A DNA stretch of 64,000 bases from contig NZ_NAAD01000003.1 in NCBI RefSeq assembly GCF_002093115.1, forward strand, positions 124,001 through 188,000, written 5' to 3'. This DNA is from Geothermobacter hydrogeniphilus (GTDB taxonomy: Bacteria; Desulfobacterota; Desulfuromonadia; Desulfuromonadales; Geothermobacteraceae). The notes beneath the pieces were generated by a model that was given only the letters and a program-made list of their open reading frames with translations, searched no databases and was not told the DNA's origin. Shown here piece by piece: positions 46,967-54,802 of this stretch; position 1 is the stretch's first letter; each line of letters begins with the position of its first letter. The position numbers were made by a program, and so were the translations under genes.

Positions 46967-48121
46967 CATCCCCGCCCCCGCCCGCAGTCTTTTCGCCGCC
47001 TCTTCCAGCACCGGCCGGGATTTGCAGAAGGCGAAGCGGACCAGGTCGCGACCGTCGTCCGGGTTGCTGCAGAAGGGGCTGACCGGGATGGCGGCGACGC
47101 CGACCCGTTCGGTCAGATCACGACAGAATGCGATGTCATTCCCCCGTCCCAGAGCGCCGATGTCGACACAGACGAAATAGGTCCCCTGCGGGGTCAGCGG
47201 CGGCAGGCCGACGTCGGCCAGCAGCTCGCAGAGAAAATCGCGCCGCTGCCGGTAATCCTCCTTCAACCGCTGATAAAAGTCCTCTCCGACGGCCAGGGCC
47301 TCGGCCGCGGCGGTCTGCAGCGGGGCCGCGCCGCAGAAGGTGATGAACTGCTTGACGCGCAGCAGGGCCTCGACCAGGTCAGCCGGTCCGGCAGCCCAGC
47401 CGACCTTCCAGCCGGTGACGCTGAAGGTCTTGGCGAGGCTGGAAATGGTCAGGGTGCGGTCCGCCATGCCGGGCAGGGTCGCCAGGGGGATGTGCTCGCC
47501 CTCGAAGAGGATATGCTCGTAGACCTCGTCGGTGACGGCGATGACATCATGCCTGACGCAGAGTTCGGCAATCGCCCGCAGTTCCTCCCGGTTGAACACC
47601 TTGCCGATCGGGTTCTGCGGTGAATTGAGCAGCAGCAGCCGGGTGCGGGGGGAGATCAGCCGCTCCAGTTCGTCGCGGTCGACGTGCCAGTCAGGCGGTC
47701 GCAGGGTGAGGGGACGGGATACGCCGCCGGCCATGCTGATCGCCGGGCGGTAGGAATCGTAGCAGGGCTCGAACAGAACCACCTCATCGCCCGGATCGAG
47801 CAGGCTGAAGAGAGCGGCGAACAGCGCCTCGGTGGCGCCGACCGTGACCGCGATCTGCGACCCGGGGTCGAACTGGAGGCCGTATTGTCGGCTCATCTTG
47901 GCGGCGATCGCCTCGCGCAGCTGCGGCTGTCCGTTGCTGGGGGCGTACTGGTTGCAGTCCTGCTTGATGGCGCGGACGGCACTGCGCTTGATCGCTTCCC
48001 CGGCGGCGAAGTCGGGAAACCCCTGGCCGAGGTTGATCGCCCGGTGGCGGTTGGCGAGATCGGTCATCGCGGTAAAAATAGTCGGTTGCAGGGATGCTGC
48101 GCGTCGGGCCATGCGGGTCAT
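46964..48121 (-). CDS. Class I/II PLP aminotransferase (YbdL / kynurenine aminotransferase-like)
   Basis: 385 residues. NLGQGFPDF near the N-terminus, NSPQNPIGKVF, and the PLP lysine in SSLAKTFSVTGWKVGW. The GQGFPDF and SLAKTFSVTGWKVGW signatures are those of methionine-oxo-acid (YbdL) and kynurenine-oxoglutarate aminotransferases; the true substrate is open. GGAGG lies 7 bases before the ATG. The protein ends GAGM, with the stop taken from the adjoining heptamer repeat. Confidence 0.88.
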   Translation of the reverse strand: MTRMARRAASLQPTIFTAMTDLANRHRAINLGQGFPDFAAGEAIKRSAVRAIKQDCNQYAPSNGQPQLREAIAAKMSRQYGLQFDPGSQIAVTVGATEALFAALFSLLDPGDEVVLFEPCYDSYRPAISMAGGVSRPLTLRPPDWHVDRDELERLISPRTRLLLLNSPQNPIGKVFNREELRAIAELCVRHDVIAVTDEVYEHILFEGEHIPLATLPGMADRTLTISSLAKTFSVTGWKVGWAAGPADLVEALLRVKQFITFCGAAPLQTAAAEALAVGEDFYQRLKEDYRQRRDFLCELLADVGLPPLTPQGTYFVCVDIGALGRGNDIAFCRDLTERVGVAAIPVSPFCSNPDDGRDLVRFAFCKSRPVLEEAAKRLRAGAGM

Positions 48122-48347
48122 GGTATGTCCTCCGGAAAGCAGGAGAAAACTTTACCTGATCACTGCAGATCGGTAAAGCCGTCGTTCGGAAATTGACTTT
48201 CATTCCGGCAGATAGTATCAAGCTGCAAGGCAAGGGGGACAGTCCCCTGATTGAAGGCAAGGGGAACAGTCCCCTTAAGGGAGGGGGACTGTTCCCGAGA
48301 ACATCAGATACCCGGGGAAAGCGCGGGGCGGAAGGACGTGTTACGCA

Positions 48348-49556
48348 ATGAGAATACTGGCCAACCTGTTCATGTGGATGTTCCTGGCTGATGGTTGCCT
48401 GTCGGTCATCGATGAACTGCTGGCCTATAATTCCGGCGTCCATGGTCTGCTCGGGGTCCGGACCCTGGTGGCTTTCAGCGTCGTCGTGCTGTCCTTTATC
48501 ATCTACGGTGCCATGCTCTTTGACCGGCGCCTGCCGAAGCTGATCCTGCTGCCGCAGTCGCTGTTCGCCATCTGGGGCATGACCGGGCTCTGGCCGCTTT
48601 CCTTCTTCATCCTCTCGGACAATCTCGGCGTGATCATCGCAGGGCTGCAGGTCTCCCTCGGGCTGCTGCCCTTCTTCGTGCTGCGGGGGGAAGGCCGGGG
48701 GCTGCTGCTGCGGCCGGAACGTTTTGCCGGCAGGGGATTCAGTGCCGGCAACCTGCTGCTCGGCATTGCCGGAACCCTGTTCGTCGTTCCCCTGTTGCTG
48801 GTCAGCTTTGCCGGTGCCGGGACGGTTGAAGCCATCAATAAGGCCACCGCCGGGTTCATGCGCGTCGATGCCCGCGGCATCAGTATGCAGGAGCGTGTCT
48901 ACCGCCGCGGCGACAAGACCGTGCGCCTGGTGGCCATGATTCACATCGGTGACCAGAGCTACTATGACCAGCTTGCCGCATCGGTCGCCGCGCCGCATAC
49001 CCTGGTTCTCGCCGAAGGGGTCAGCGACCGCGGGGGACTGCTGACCGCCGCCTACAGCTATGACCGGGTCGCCTCCCTGCTCGGTCTCAGCACCCAGCGG
49101 CAGATGCCGATGAAGGGACGGCTGATCGGTCCGGATGAGCTGCGCGGAAAGGGCGAAAAGGGGGAGTTTCCGGGGCCGGATATCCTGCGGGCCGATGTCG
49201 ACCTGAGTGATTTCGATCCCCGGACGGTGGAATTTCTCAACATGCTCGGCAGGGATGTTTTTTCCAGCGACGACCTGGCTTCCGGCCTGCGGACCTATAA
49301 CGCGTGGATCAACCGCAACATGGACCAGGAACGCTACGCCAGGCTGATGGATGATATCCTCACCCGCCGCAACCGGACCGTTCTCGATTACCTGGGACAG
49401 GCGCTCGACAAGTATGACGTGATCGTCATCCCCTGGGGCGCGCTGCACATGCGCGGCATTGAGGAAGGCGTTCTGGCGCGGGGGTTTCGGTTGCGGAAGA
49501 CAGAACAGAGGATGAGTGTCGATTTCAGCGCCCTGCTGAAAAAAGCATCGGACTGA
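48348..49556 (+). CDS. Membrane-anchored TraB/PrgY/GumN-like protein
   Basis: 402 residues. The N-terminal 165 residues hold about five hydrophobic helices; the C-terminal part has TraB-family landmarks: MIHIGDQSYYDQL, TLVLAEGVSD and the late VIVIPWGALHMRGIEEGVLARGF. TraB-like proteins are putative metalloproteases related to TIKI; their bacterial function is largely unknown. The usual order is catalytic domain first or alone, so an N-terminal membrane bundle of this size is noteworthy. The ATG lies after several GGGGACAGTCCCC palindromes. Confidence 0.7.
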   Translation: MRILANLFMWMFLADGCLSVIDELLAYNSGVHGLLGVRTLVAFSVVVLSFIIYGAMLFDRRLPKLILLPQSLFAIWGMTGLWPLSFFILSDNLGVIIAGLQVSLGLLPFFVLRGEGRGLLLRPERFAGRGFSAGNLLLGIAGTLFVVPLLLVSFAGAGTVEAINKATAGFMRVDARGISMQERVYRRGDKTVRLVAMIHIGDQSYYDQLAASVAAPHTLVLAEGVSDRGGLLTAAYSYDRVASLLGLSTQRQMPMKGRLIGPDELRGKGEKGEFPGPDILRADVDLSDFDPRTVEFLNMLGRDVFSSDDLASGLRTYNAWINRNMDQERYARLMDDILTRRNRTVLDYLGQALDKYDVIVIPWGALHMRGIEEGVLARGFRLRKTEQRMSVDFSALLKKASD

Positions 49557-49742
49557 GCCCAAATCCATCGGCTGTTTTGCGGAGCGAGGGTGACGGGACG
49601 GGTGGAGATGCGCGGCGTCGCGCTGTTTCGGGCGCAGACGTAGCCGCGCTACGTCGAGCACCGAAGCGGTGACGGCAACAAAGCAGATTCACCCGTAACG
49701 ACAGCCGAATCCCGAAATTGCTGGTGGATTTGGGCTGAGTCC
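49550..49742. repeat. 190-bp palindrome overlapping the TraB-like gene's stop
   Basis: Outer 12-bp arms AGCCCAAATCCA (49556-49567) and TGGATTTGGGCT (49725-49736) pair exactly; inner arms CGGGTG / CACCCG and a centre GACGTAGCCGCGCTACGTC. The left arm begins inside the stop codon of the preceding gene. Same general design as the shorter palindromes in the window but different sequence. Confidence 0.82.
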
Positions 49743-49812
49743 GTCGTGGTAATTCCGCGGGGAATCTGCTAACCTGTCGATTCGATTTCTCCCTTATCTT
49801 CGAGGCAGGACC

Positions 49813-50187
49813 ATGAGCAGACCCAACACCATCCTGACCGCGGGGTTCGCCCTGTTCAGCATCTTTACGTCTTTCCTGTTCGTCTCCTACGGCCTGGGGG
49901 GTGTTTCGAATGAACTCGCCTCTCAGCGACTGCAGCTTTTTTCCTACGTGACCGCCGGTTACGGGTTGATGAACATCTACATTCTCAGCACCGCCTGGCG
50001 CAGCCGGGAAAAATGGACCCTGATGGCGAGCAAGCTGATCTCGTTCTGTTTTTTCGGCGTGCTGATCATGGACCAGGTCAAGTTCGGTGCGGAAACCGGC
50101 CGCAGCATGCTGGTGCTGCCGATCGTCGCGGTGGTGCTGCTGGTCAACTGGTGGGCAGTCAGGACCCTGGTTCGACGGGAAGGCTGA
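49813..50187 (+). CDS. Small four-helix membrane protein
   Basis: 124 residues with four predicted membrane helices (ILTAGFALFSIFTSFLFVSY, then FSYVTAGYGLMNIYILSTAW, LISFCFFGVLIMDQVKFG, SMLVLPIVAVVLLVNWW). No catalytic motif seen and no family recognised. An unusual feature is the 3' end, where the stop codon runs into an 8-base tandem repeat. Confidence 0.7.
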   Translation: MSRPNTILTAGFALFSIFTSFLFVSYGLGGVSNELASQRLQLFSYVTAGYGLMNIYILSTAWRSREKWTLMASKLISFCFFGVLIMDQVKFGAETGRSMLVLPIVAVVLLVNWWAVRTLVRREG

Positions 50188-50220
50188 CAGGCTGGCAGGC
50201 TGGCAGGCTGGCAGGCTGTG
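50185..50220 (+). repeat. GGCTGGCA octamer array
   Basis: Four to five tandem 8-base units (CAGGCTGG) that begin at the stop codon of the small membrane protein gene. The period of 8 differs from the 7 seen elsewhere. A GGGGACAGGCACCTGCGGAG palindrome half follows at 50247. Confidence 0.8.
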
Positions 50221-50276
50221 AACGGAACGAGGACAAATGAAACGGGGACAGGCACCTGCGGAGCCTGTCCCCTGTC

Positions 50277-50301
50277 GCATCTCACATCTCACATCTCACA
50301 T
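50277..50301 (-). repeat. TCACATC heptamer array at selenoprotein 3' end
   Basis: Three tandem TCACATC units; on the minus strand they read GATGTGA and provide the TGA that ends the selenoprotein reading frame. Confidence 0.8.
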
Positions 50302-50940
50302 CCGGCGTAAAATCTCCACAGTCTCGTCCGGTTCGGGGCGGAGGGTGTGGTCGGGGTAGAAGTCGGCCCGGTGGATGGTTCCGGCAGGGTCGATGATGAT
50401 GCGGGCCGGCATCGGCAGACGCCAGCTGTCGTCGCCGTTGAAGCGCGGGATGTCGAGGCCGAGGCTCCGGTAGACCTCGCGCATCGCTTCGGGCAGGGTA
50501 TAGACCGCCCCGAACTTGGCGGCGACCTTGTTGCCGGGGTCACTCAGCACCGGGAAGGTCAGTCCCAGTTTCTGCACCAGCTGTGGGGTGTACTTCGCCA
50601 GCATCGGCGAGATGGCGACCAGGGTGGCGCCGCTCTTTTCAATTTCCGGCAGAACCGCCTGCAGAGCCTCCAGCTCCGCGTTGCAGTACGGTCACCAGAC
50701 CCCCCGGTAGAGGGTCATGACCAGCGGCCCTTTCTCACGCAGGGCAATCGAACTGATCTGGTTGTCGTTTTCATCCTCAAGGGTGAAATCGGGCGCTTGG
50801 TTTCCGGGCTGGATCACCCCGGACATCATCGCCGCGACATCGAACTGCTCTTTGGCCCTGCCCATGGCGTCGAGAATGGCAGGGTCGACCTTGCTGACGA
50901 ACTCGGCCTTCATGGCGTCGAGTCTGGTTTGCAGTTGCAT
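50296..50940 (-). CDS. Peroxiredoxin-like (AhpC/TSA) selenoprotein, UGA-encoded Sec
   Basis: 214 residues if the in-frame TGA at 50694-50692 is read as selenocysteine (residue 83), giving RGVWUPYCNAELEALQ, a UxxC form of the AhpC/TSA active site. The thioredoxin fold continues uninterrupted on both sides of the UGA: GNQAPDFTLEDENDNQI before it, VAISPMLAKYTPQLVQKLGL and DPAGTIHRADFYPDHTLRPE after it. Just 3' of the UGA a hairpin (CTGCA / TGCAG outer, GAGC / GCTC inner, TGGAG loop; 50686-50659) fits a bacterial SECIS. Start ATG 50940 has GGGAGGA upstream. selA, selB and selC lie 16-20 kb away. Probably a thiol/selenol peroxidase. A conventional caller would split it in two. Confidence 0.92.
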
Positions 50941-51010
50941 TGGATCCTCCCTTTGTCGGTTTTTGTCGACTCTATCATGAACCGGAAGGACCGCAACAAC
51001 GGGGCCGGGG

Positions 51011-51301
51011 TCAGGGCAGCGTGAAACCTTCTCCGGCGAACTGGATGTTGGCGGCATCATCGCAGCGCGGCGGCGAGACGGCGTGGACGCCGCCGCAGGC
51101 CGGGCAGGTGCCGACAAAGGTCGTCAGGGTGAAGGGAGCGCCGCAGCCCCGGCAGTTGGTGGCCAGCCCGCCCCCGGGGATCTCACGGTCGCGCAGCGCG
51201 CCGCCGTGTGCCCGGCTGACGAATTCGACCAGTTCCCGTCCTTCTGCGAAGGGTCCGCCGCCGGCATGGGCATGGCTTCCGCCGCATCCGCATTCGTGCA
51301 T
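51011..51301 (-). CDS. Small zinc-ribbon protein with His/Cys-rich N-terminus
   Basis: 96 residues, with AAGGAG 7 bases before the ATG. The N-terminus is MHECGCGGSHAHAGGG, a likely metal-binding stretch; the C-terminal half has a zinc ribbon (CRGCGAPF, then CPACGGVHAVSPPRC). It lies 70 bases upstream of the selenoprotein on the same strand, so the two may be co-transcribed. Function unknown. Confidence 0.75.
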   Translation of the reverse strand: MHECGCGGSHAHAGGGPFAEGRELVEFVSRAHGGALRDREIPGGGLATNCRGCGAPFTLTTFVGTCPACGGVHAVSPPRCDDAANIQFAGEGFTLP

Positions 51302-51391
51302 TGCATATCTCCTTCCTGAACCCGTGGGATCAGGGATTCAGTTGTTTGTGTGGGATGTGTTCTGGTCCCCGGCCACATGGCCGCGGGTCCG

Positions 51392-51499
51392 TTATTTTGT
51401 CCTTTTCCGTTTGCGCAGCATGGCGCGGATACTGAAAAATCCGCCGCAGCCTGCCAGCATCCAGATCAGCAGGGTGACGATCAGTTCGGATATTGTCAT
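51392..51499 (-). CDS. 35-residue single-helix membrane peptide
   Basis: Reads MTISELIVTLLIWMLAGCGG then FFSIRAMLRKRKRTK, then TAA. A strong AAAGGAGA site lies 5 bases before the ATG. One hydrophobic helix followed by a strongly basic tail indicates N-out/C-in insertion. It is upstream of the zinc-ribbon and selenoprotein genes on the same strand and divergent from the polyferredoxin gene. Not in any family I recognise. Confidence 0.6.
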   Translation of the reverse strand: MTISELIVTLLIWMLAGCGGFFSIRAMLRKRKRTK

Positions 51500-51576
51500 A
51501 CGGTCTCCTTTGTCCCGGTCCGTTGCTCCGGGCCCTGGTTGATGATCCAGAATAATCGGCGCCGCCCGGTCGCGCC

Positions 51577-51590
51577 TTGAGCTATGTCAA
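51577..51590. promoter_or_regulatory. FNR/DNR-like box upstream of the polyferredoxin gene
   Basis: TTGAGCTATGTCAA, i.e. TTGA-N6-TCAA, the half-site pattern of CRP/FNR-family regulators (FNR consensus TTGAT-N4-ATCAA). It lies 27 bases before the likely start codon in a 118-base divergent intergenic region, so it could control the polyferredoxin gene, the small membrane peptide gene, or both. Confidence 0.55.
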
Positions 51591-51616
51591 GTTTTCAATC
51601 GGGATTATGTTCTAAG

Positions 51617-52630
51617 ATGATCGCCATCATGACATCGATATTGCGGAAAACAACCGCCCTGCGCCTGCTGGTGCAGTGGGCCTTTCTCGGCTGGTGCCTG
51701 TTTCTTGGTATCCAGTTCAGCCTGTTTGTCGAACACTACCGGAGTTTCGGCCGGACGCCCGACTACCTCCGGCCGCCCGGAGTGGAGGGCTTTCTGCCCA
51801 TCGGCGCCCTGGTCAGCCTGAAGAACTGGCTGGTCAACGGGCAGTTCGACACCATCCATCCGGCGGCGCTGGTACTGCTGCTGACCTTTTTCACCATGTC
51901 GCTGCTGGCGAAAAAATCATTCTGCTCCTGGCTCTGCCCGGTCGGGACCGTCGAAGAGGGATTGTGGCGGCTGGGTCGAAAACTCTGCGGCCGCAATTTC
52001 ACTATCTGGCGCTGGCTCGATATTCCGTTGCGGGCGCTCAAGTACGCGCTGTTGCTGTTCTTTTTCAAGCTGATTATCATCGACATGCCGGCGGCGGTGC
52101 TGCAGGGTTTTCTCGCTGCCCCCTACTGGGCGGTGGCCGATGTACGCATGCTGCATTTCTTCACCGGGCTCTCCCCCTTGAGCCTGGGGGTGATCCTGCT
52201 GCTGGCGCTGCTCTCGGTTTTTTACCAGAATTTCTGGTGCCGTTACCTCTGCCCCTATGGTGCCCTGGTCGGGCTGCTGAGCATGCTCAGCCCGTTGAAA
52301 ATCCGCCGCAGCGACGAGCATTGCGTCCACTGCGGCGCCTGTAGCCGCGCCTGCCCGGCACAGTTGCCGGTGGCGGAGAAGACCGTGATCCGTTCACCGG
52401 AATGCACCGCCTGCCTCGGTTGTGTCTCCAGCTGCCCCGAAGCTGCCGCCCTCGGCATCCGGCTGCCTTTCCTGCAGCGCGCCATTCCCGGCTGGGGCTT
52501 CGGTCTGCTGGTGCTGACCCTCTTCTTCACCGGCGTCGCCGCCGGCATGCTCAGCGGTCACTGGCACACCAGCCTCACCCCGGAGGACTTTCAGCGCCTG
52601 ATTCCCATGGCCGAAAGGTTCGGTCATTAG
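51617..52630 (+). CDS. Membrane polyferredoxin (NapH/YccM/NosR-C-like)
   Basis: 337 residues from ATG 51617 (333 from ATG 51629). Five or six membrane helices, two CxxxCP loops facing the same side (FCSWLCPVG and WCRYLCPYGA) and two 4Fe-4S motifs (CVHCGACSRACP, CTACLGCVSSCP). Proteins of this kind pass electrons from the quinol pool to periplasmic reductases. An FNR-like site upstream suggests anaerobic or NO-linked expression. No adjacent terminal reductase is visible. Confidence 0.88.
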   Translation: MIAIMTSILRKTTALRLLVQWAFLGWCLFLGIQFSLFVEHYRSFGRTPDYLRPPGVEGFLPIGALVSLKNWLVNGQFDTIHPAALVLLLTFFTMSLLAKKSFCSWLCPVGTVEEGLWRLGRKLCGRNFTIWRWLDIPLRALKYALLLFFFKLIIIDMPAAVLQGFLAAPYWAVADVRMLHFFTGLSPLSLGVILLLALLSVFYQNFWCRYLCPYGALVGLLSMLSPLKIRRSDEHCVHCGACSRACPAQLPVAEKTVIRSPECTACLGCVSSCPEAAALGIRLPFLQRAIPGWGFGLLVLTLFFTGVAAGMLSGHWHTSLTPEDFQRLIPMAERFGH

Positions 52631-52632
52631 TC

Positions 52633-52752
52633 GGCTGAGCAAAAACGCCCATCTGCGGCGTTGTCCGCCCCCCTGCGTCAACGACGTACCTTCCGGTACG
52701 CCTTATTCCGCAGGGTTGCGGACGCCTTGCATCTGGGCATTTTTGCCCAGCC
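52633..52752. repeat. Long imperfect palindrome with GTACC/GGTAC centre, copy A
   Basis: Arms GGCTGAGCAAAAACGCCCA / TGGGCATTTTTGCCCAGCC, inner CCTGCG / CGCAGG, centre GTACCTTCCGGTAC. It begins two bases after the polyferredoxin stop codon. Nearly the same sequence is at 56007 after sodC. Confidence 0.88.
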
Positions 52753-52841
52753 TCGAACCTTGAGCCTCGAACCTCGAACCTTGAACCTTAAACCTTGAAC
52801 CTTAAACCTTGAACCTTAAACCTTGAACCTCGAACCTCGCC
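52751..52841 (+). repeat. CCTTGAA-type heptamer array, 13 units
   Basis: Thirteen tandem 7-base units with variants CCTCGAA, CCTTGAA, CCTTGAG and CCTTAAA, abutting the right end of the palindrome. The substitutions are confined to the same few positions in each unit. Confidence 0.9.
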
Positions 52842-52924
52842 CCACCTTTCCTTATTGACCCCCGCTCCCCGGTTTGACACAATTAATTCGCTTGACCCCA
52901 GTCCATCCTCGACAAGGAGTTGTT

Positions 52925-53995
52925 TTGCCTTCTTTGGATTTTGAACGTGAAAAACGCGTCTTCCGTGACTTCTACGACCGCAACCGCAGGCAGCTCGAAG
53001 AGGCCAGGGATGTTTTTATCCGGCTGATCGGTGACCAGATCCGCCAGTCCGACATCGGCGAGGTGACCAAGATCGAGGGGCGGGTCAAGGATCGCGAGGA
53101 ATGCATCAAGAAATTCCACCGCAAGTACCAGGAAAAGCTGGAGGCGGATGAGCAACCTTATGAAATCAGGGATTTTATTTCCGACCTGATCGGCATCCGC
53201 ATCGTCTGTCTCTACGAGGACCAGATCGCCCTGGTGTCCGAAGTGCTGCAGCAGAACTACCGATTGATCGAGGTGACCGACAAGATCTCGGCAGTGGAAA
53301 GTACCGAGGATTCCTTTGGTTACAAGGGGCTGCACATGGATCTCGCCCCGGACGGCGAACTGCTCGGTTCCGGTTTCTGCCTGCCGTATGAGGATTTTCG
53401 CTTCGAGGTGCAGATCCGCTCCCTGATCCAGGATGCCTGGAGCGTGCTGGACCACAAGATCAAGTACAAGAAATCGATTCCCAACGACCTGAAACGGCGG
53501 ATCAACGTGCTGTCGGCGCTGTTTGAACTGGCCGACCGCGAGTTCAAGGAGATCCGCAACGCCACCGCCGCCCTGATCCGGGAGGCGACGGACGATCCGC
53601 TCGGTGAAGCCCCGGTCGCGGAAACGGCTCCCAGCCGGGGAGCCGGGGTGGCGAGTGAAAAGATCATCAACGCCTTCAATTTCCTGCGGGTGGCCGGGCA
53701 TTTCTTCCGTGATTTCGAATTCGAGGACTACAAGGTCGACGGTTTCGTGCAGGATATCCTCCGGCTGCACCCGGAATTCACCAAGGGTGAACTGCACCAT
53801 TGCCTGGTTGATCACCTGAAGCAGGTCCGGGAATACCGTGACCTCTATCTCGCCGAAAACGCCGATCACAGTTTCAGCCCCTACACGGTGATTCGTCACT
53901 GCCTCTATCTCTCCGATCCGAGAACCTTCCAGCGAATTCTTTCGCGGGTTTCCCGTGAACGCTTCGTCGCTTTTCTCGCCGGCGGGCGGGATTAG
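52925..53995 (+). CDS. RelA/SpoT-domain protein (putative alarmone synthetase)
   Basis: 356 residues starting at TTG 52925, five bases after an AAGGAG site; no ATG or GTG is suitably placed. The synthetase domain at about 75-200 shows EIRDFISDLIGIRIVCLYED, SFGYKGLHMDL and FEVQIRSLIQDAWSVLDHKI. There is no HD hydrolase domain, TGS or ACT domain, so it is not a full-length Rel; it resembles small alarmone synthetases with a roughly 130-residue C-terminal extension of unknown role. Likely makes (p)ppGpp. The next gene follows by 5 bases. Confidence 0.85.
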   Translation: MPSLDFEREKRVFRDFYDRNRRQLEEARDVFIRLIGDQIRQSDIGEVTKIEGRVKDREECIKKFHRKYQEKLEADEQPYEIRDFISDLIGIRIVCLYEDQIALVSEVLQQNYRLIEVTDKISAVESTEDSFGYKGLHMDLAPDGELLGSGFCLPYEDFRFEVQIRSLIQDAWSVLDHKIKYKKSIPNDLKRRINVLSALFELADREFKEIRNATAALIREATDDPLGEAPVAETAPSRGAGVASEKIINAFNFLRVAGHFFRDFEFEDYKVDGFVQDILRLHPEFTKGELHHCLVDHLKQVREYRDLYLAENADHSFSPYTVIRHCLYLSDPRTFQRILSRVSRERFVAFLAGGRD

Positions 53996-54000
53996 TCGTC

Positions 54001-54681
54001 ATGGCCCGGCCATGGATCATTCTCGACCGTTTCGAGGTCGACGGGGAGGGGACGCTCGAACTGCGCCGTCGCGGTGACCGGGATTTCCTTATCGCTATCG
54101 GCCCGCAGATCCTGATGAACAGCAGCCAGCAGCTTTCGGAAGTCGCCCTCGGCCGCCTCGGTTGTGCCGGTCTGCGGCAGCAGTCGGCACCGCGGGTGCT
54201 GATCGGCGGTCTGGGGATGGGAATCACCCTGCGGGCGGCGCTCGATGAACTGCCGGCGGATGCCGAGGTGGTGGTGGCCGAGCTGAACCCGCGCATCGTC
54301 GACTGGTGCCGCGGACCGCTCGCCGATCTGACGGCGGGGGCGGTGCTGGATGAACGGGTGAAGGTTCATCTCGGAGATGTGACGAAACTGATCGCCGAGA
54401 CCGCCGCCGGCGATCCCGGCGGGCGTTTCGATGCTATCATCCTGGATCTCTACCGCGGTCCGCACGCCGGGACCGACCGGCTCAACGACCCGATCTACGG
54501 CAGCTGGGCAATCGAACGTTCCCGCGATGCCCTGCGGCCGGGGGGGATTTTCGCGGTCTGGGGGGAGAATTACGATGCCGGGTTCAGTCGGCGGCTGACC
54601 GCTGCCGGGTTTGCGGTGCGCTGCGAACGTCCGGGGCGCGGCGGCTACCGGCACGCGGTGTTCCTGGCGCAAAAAGCATGA
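54001..54681 (+). CDS. Spermidine synthase-like methyltransferase-fold protein
   Basis: 226 residues. Rossmann motif VLIGGLGMGITLRAAL and acidic strand end VVVAELNPRIVDW followed by VHLGDVTKLI and FDAIILDLYRGP, as in the SpeE superfamily. It lacks the N-terminal beta-barrel of classical spermidine synthases, so the actual reaction is uncertain. It starts 5 bases after the RelA/SpoT-domain gene and is probably co-transcribed. An intrinsic terminator follows. Confidence 0.75.
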   Translation: MARPWIILDRFEVDGEGTLELRRRGDRDFLIAIGPQILMNSSQQLSEVALGRLGCAGLRQQSAPRVLIGGLGMGITLRAALDELPADAEVVVAELNPRIVDWCRGPLADLTAGAVLDERVKVHLGDVTKLIAETAAGDPGGRFDAIILDLYRGPHAGTDRLNDPIYGSWAIERSRDALRPGGIFAVWGENYDAGFSRRLTAAGFAVRCERPGRGGYRHAVFLAQKA

Positions 54682-54692
54682 ACCGGGACAGG

Positions 54693-54735
54693 AAAGGGGA
54701 CAGTCCCCTTAAATGAGGGGGACTGTCCCCGGGTC
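54693..54735. repeat. Paired GGGGACAGTCCCC palindromes
   Basis: AAAGGGGACAGTCCCCTTAA and TGAGGGGGACTGTCCCCGGG lie back to back. Members of a short-palindrome family also seen near 16504, 16683, 48238, 48262, 48287 and 56200. Confidence 0.75.
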
Positions 54736-54760
54736 TTCTTGCTCGCTGCGCTTGAAAGCA

Positions 54761-54802
54761 AAGGGGACAGGCACCTGCGGAGCCAGTCCCCTTTTTCTTT
54801 TT
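54761..54802 (+). terminator. Intrinsic terminator built from a dispersed palindrome
   Basis: GGGGAC-A-GGC pairs with GCC-A-GTCCCC around the loop ACCTGCGGA, then TTTTTCTTTTT. The stem is a member of the dispersed GGGGACAGGCACCTGCGGAG family (others at 50247 and 57424); here a T-run makes it a functional-looking terminator for the + strand unit and it lies at the 3' end of the convergent CNB gene. Confidence 0.8.
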
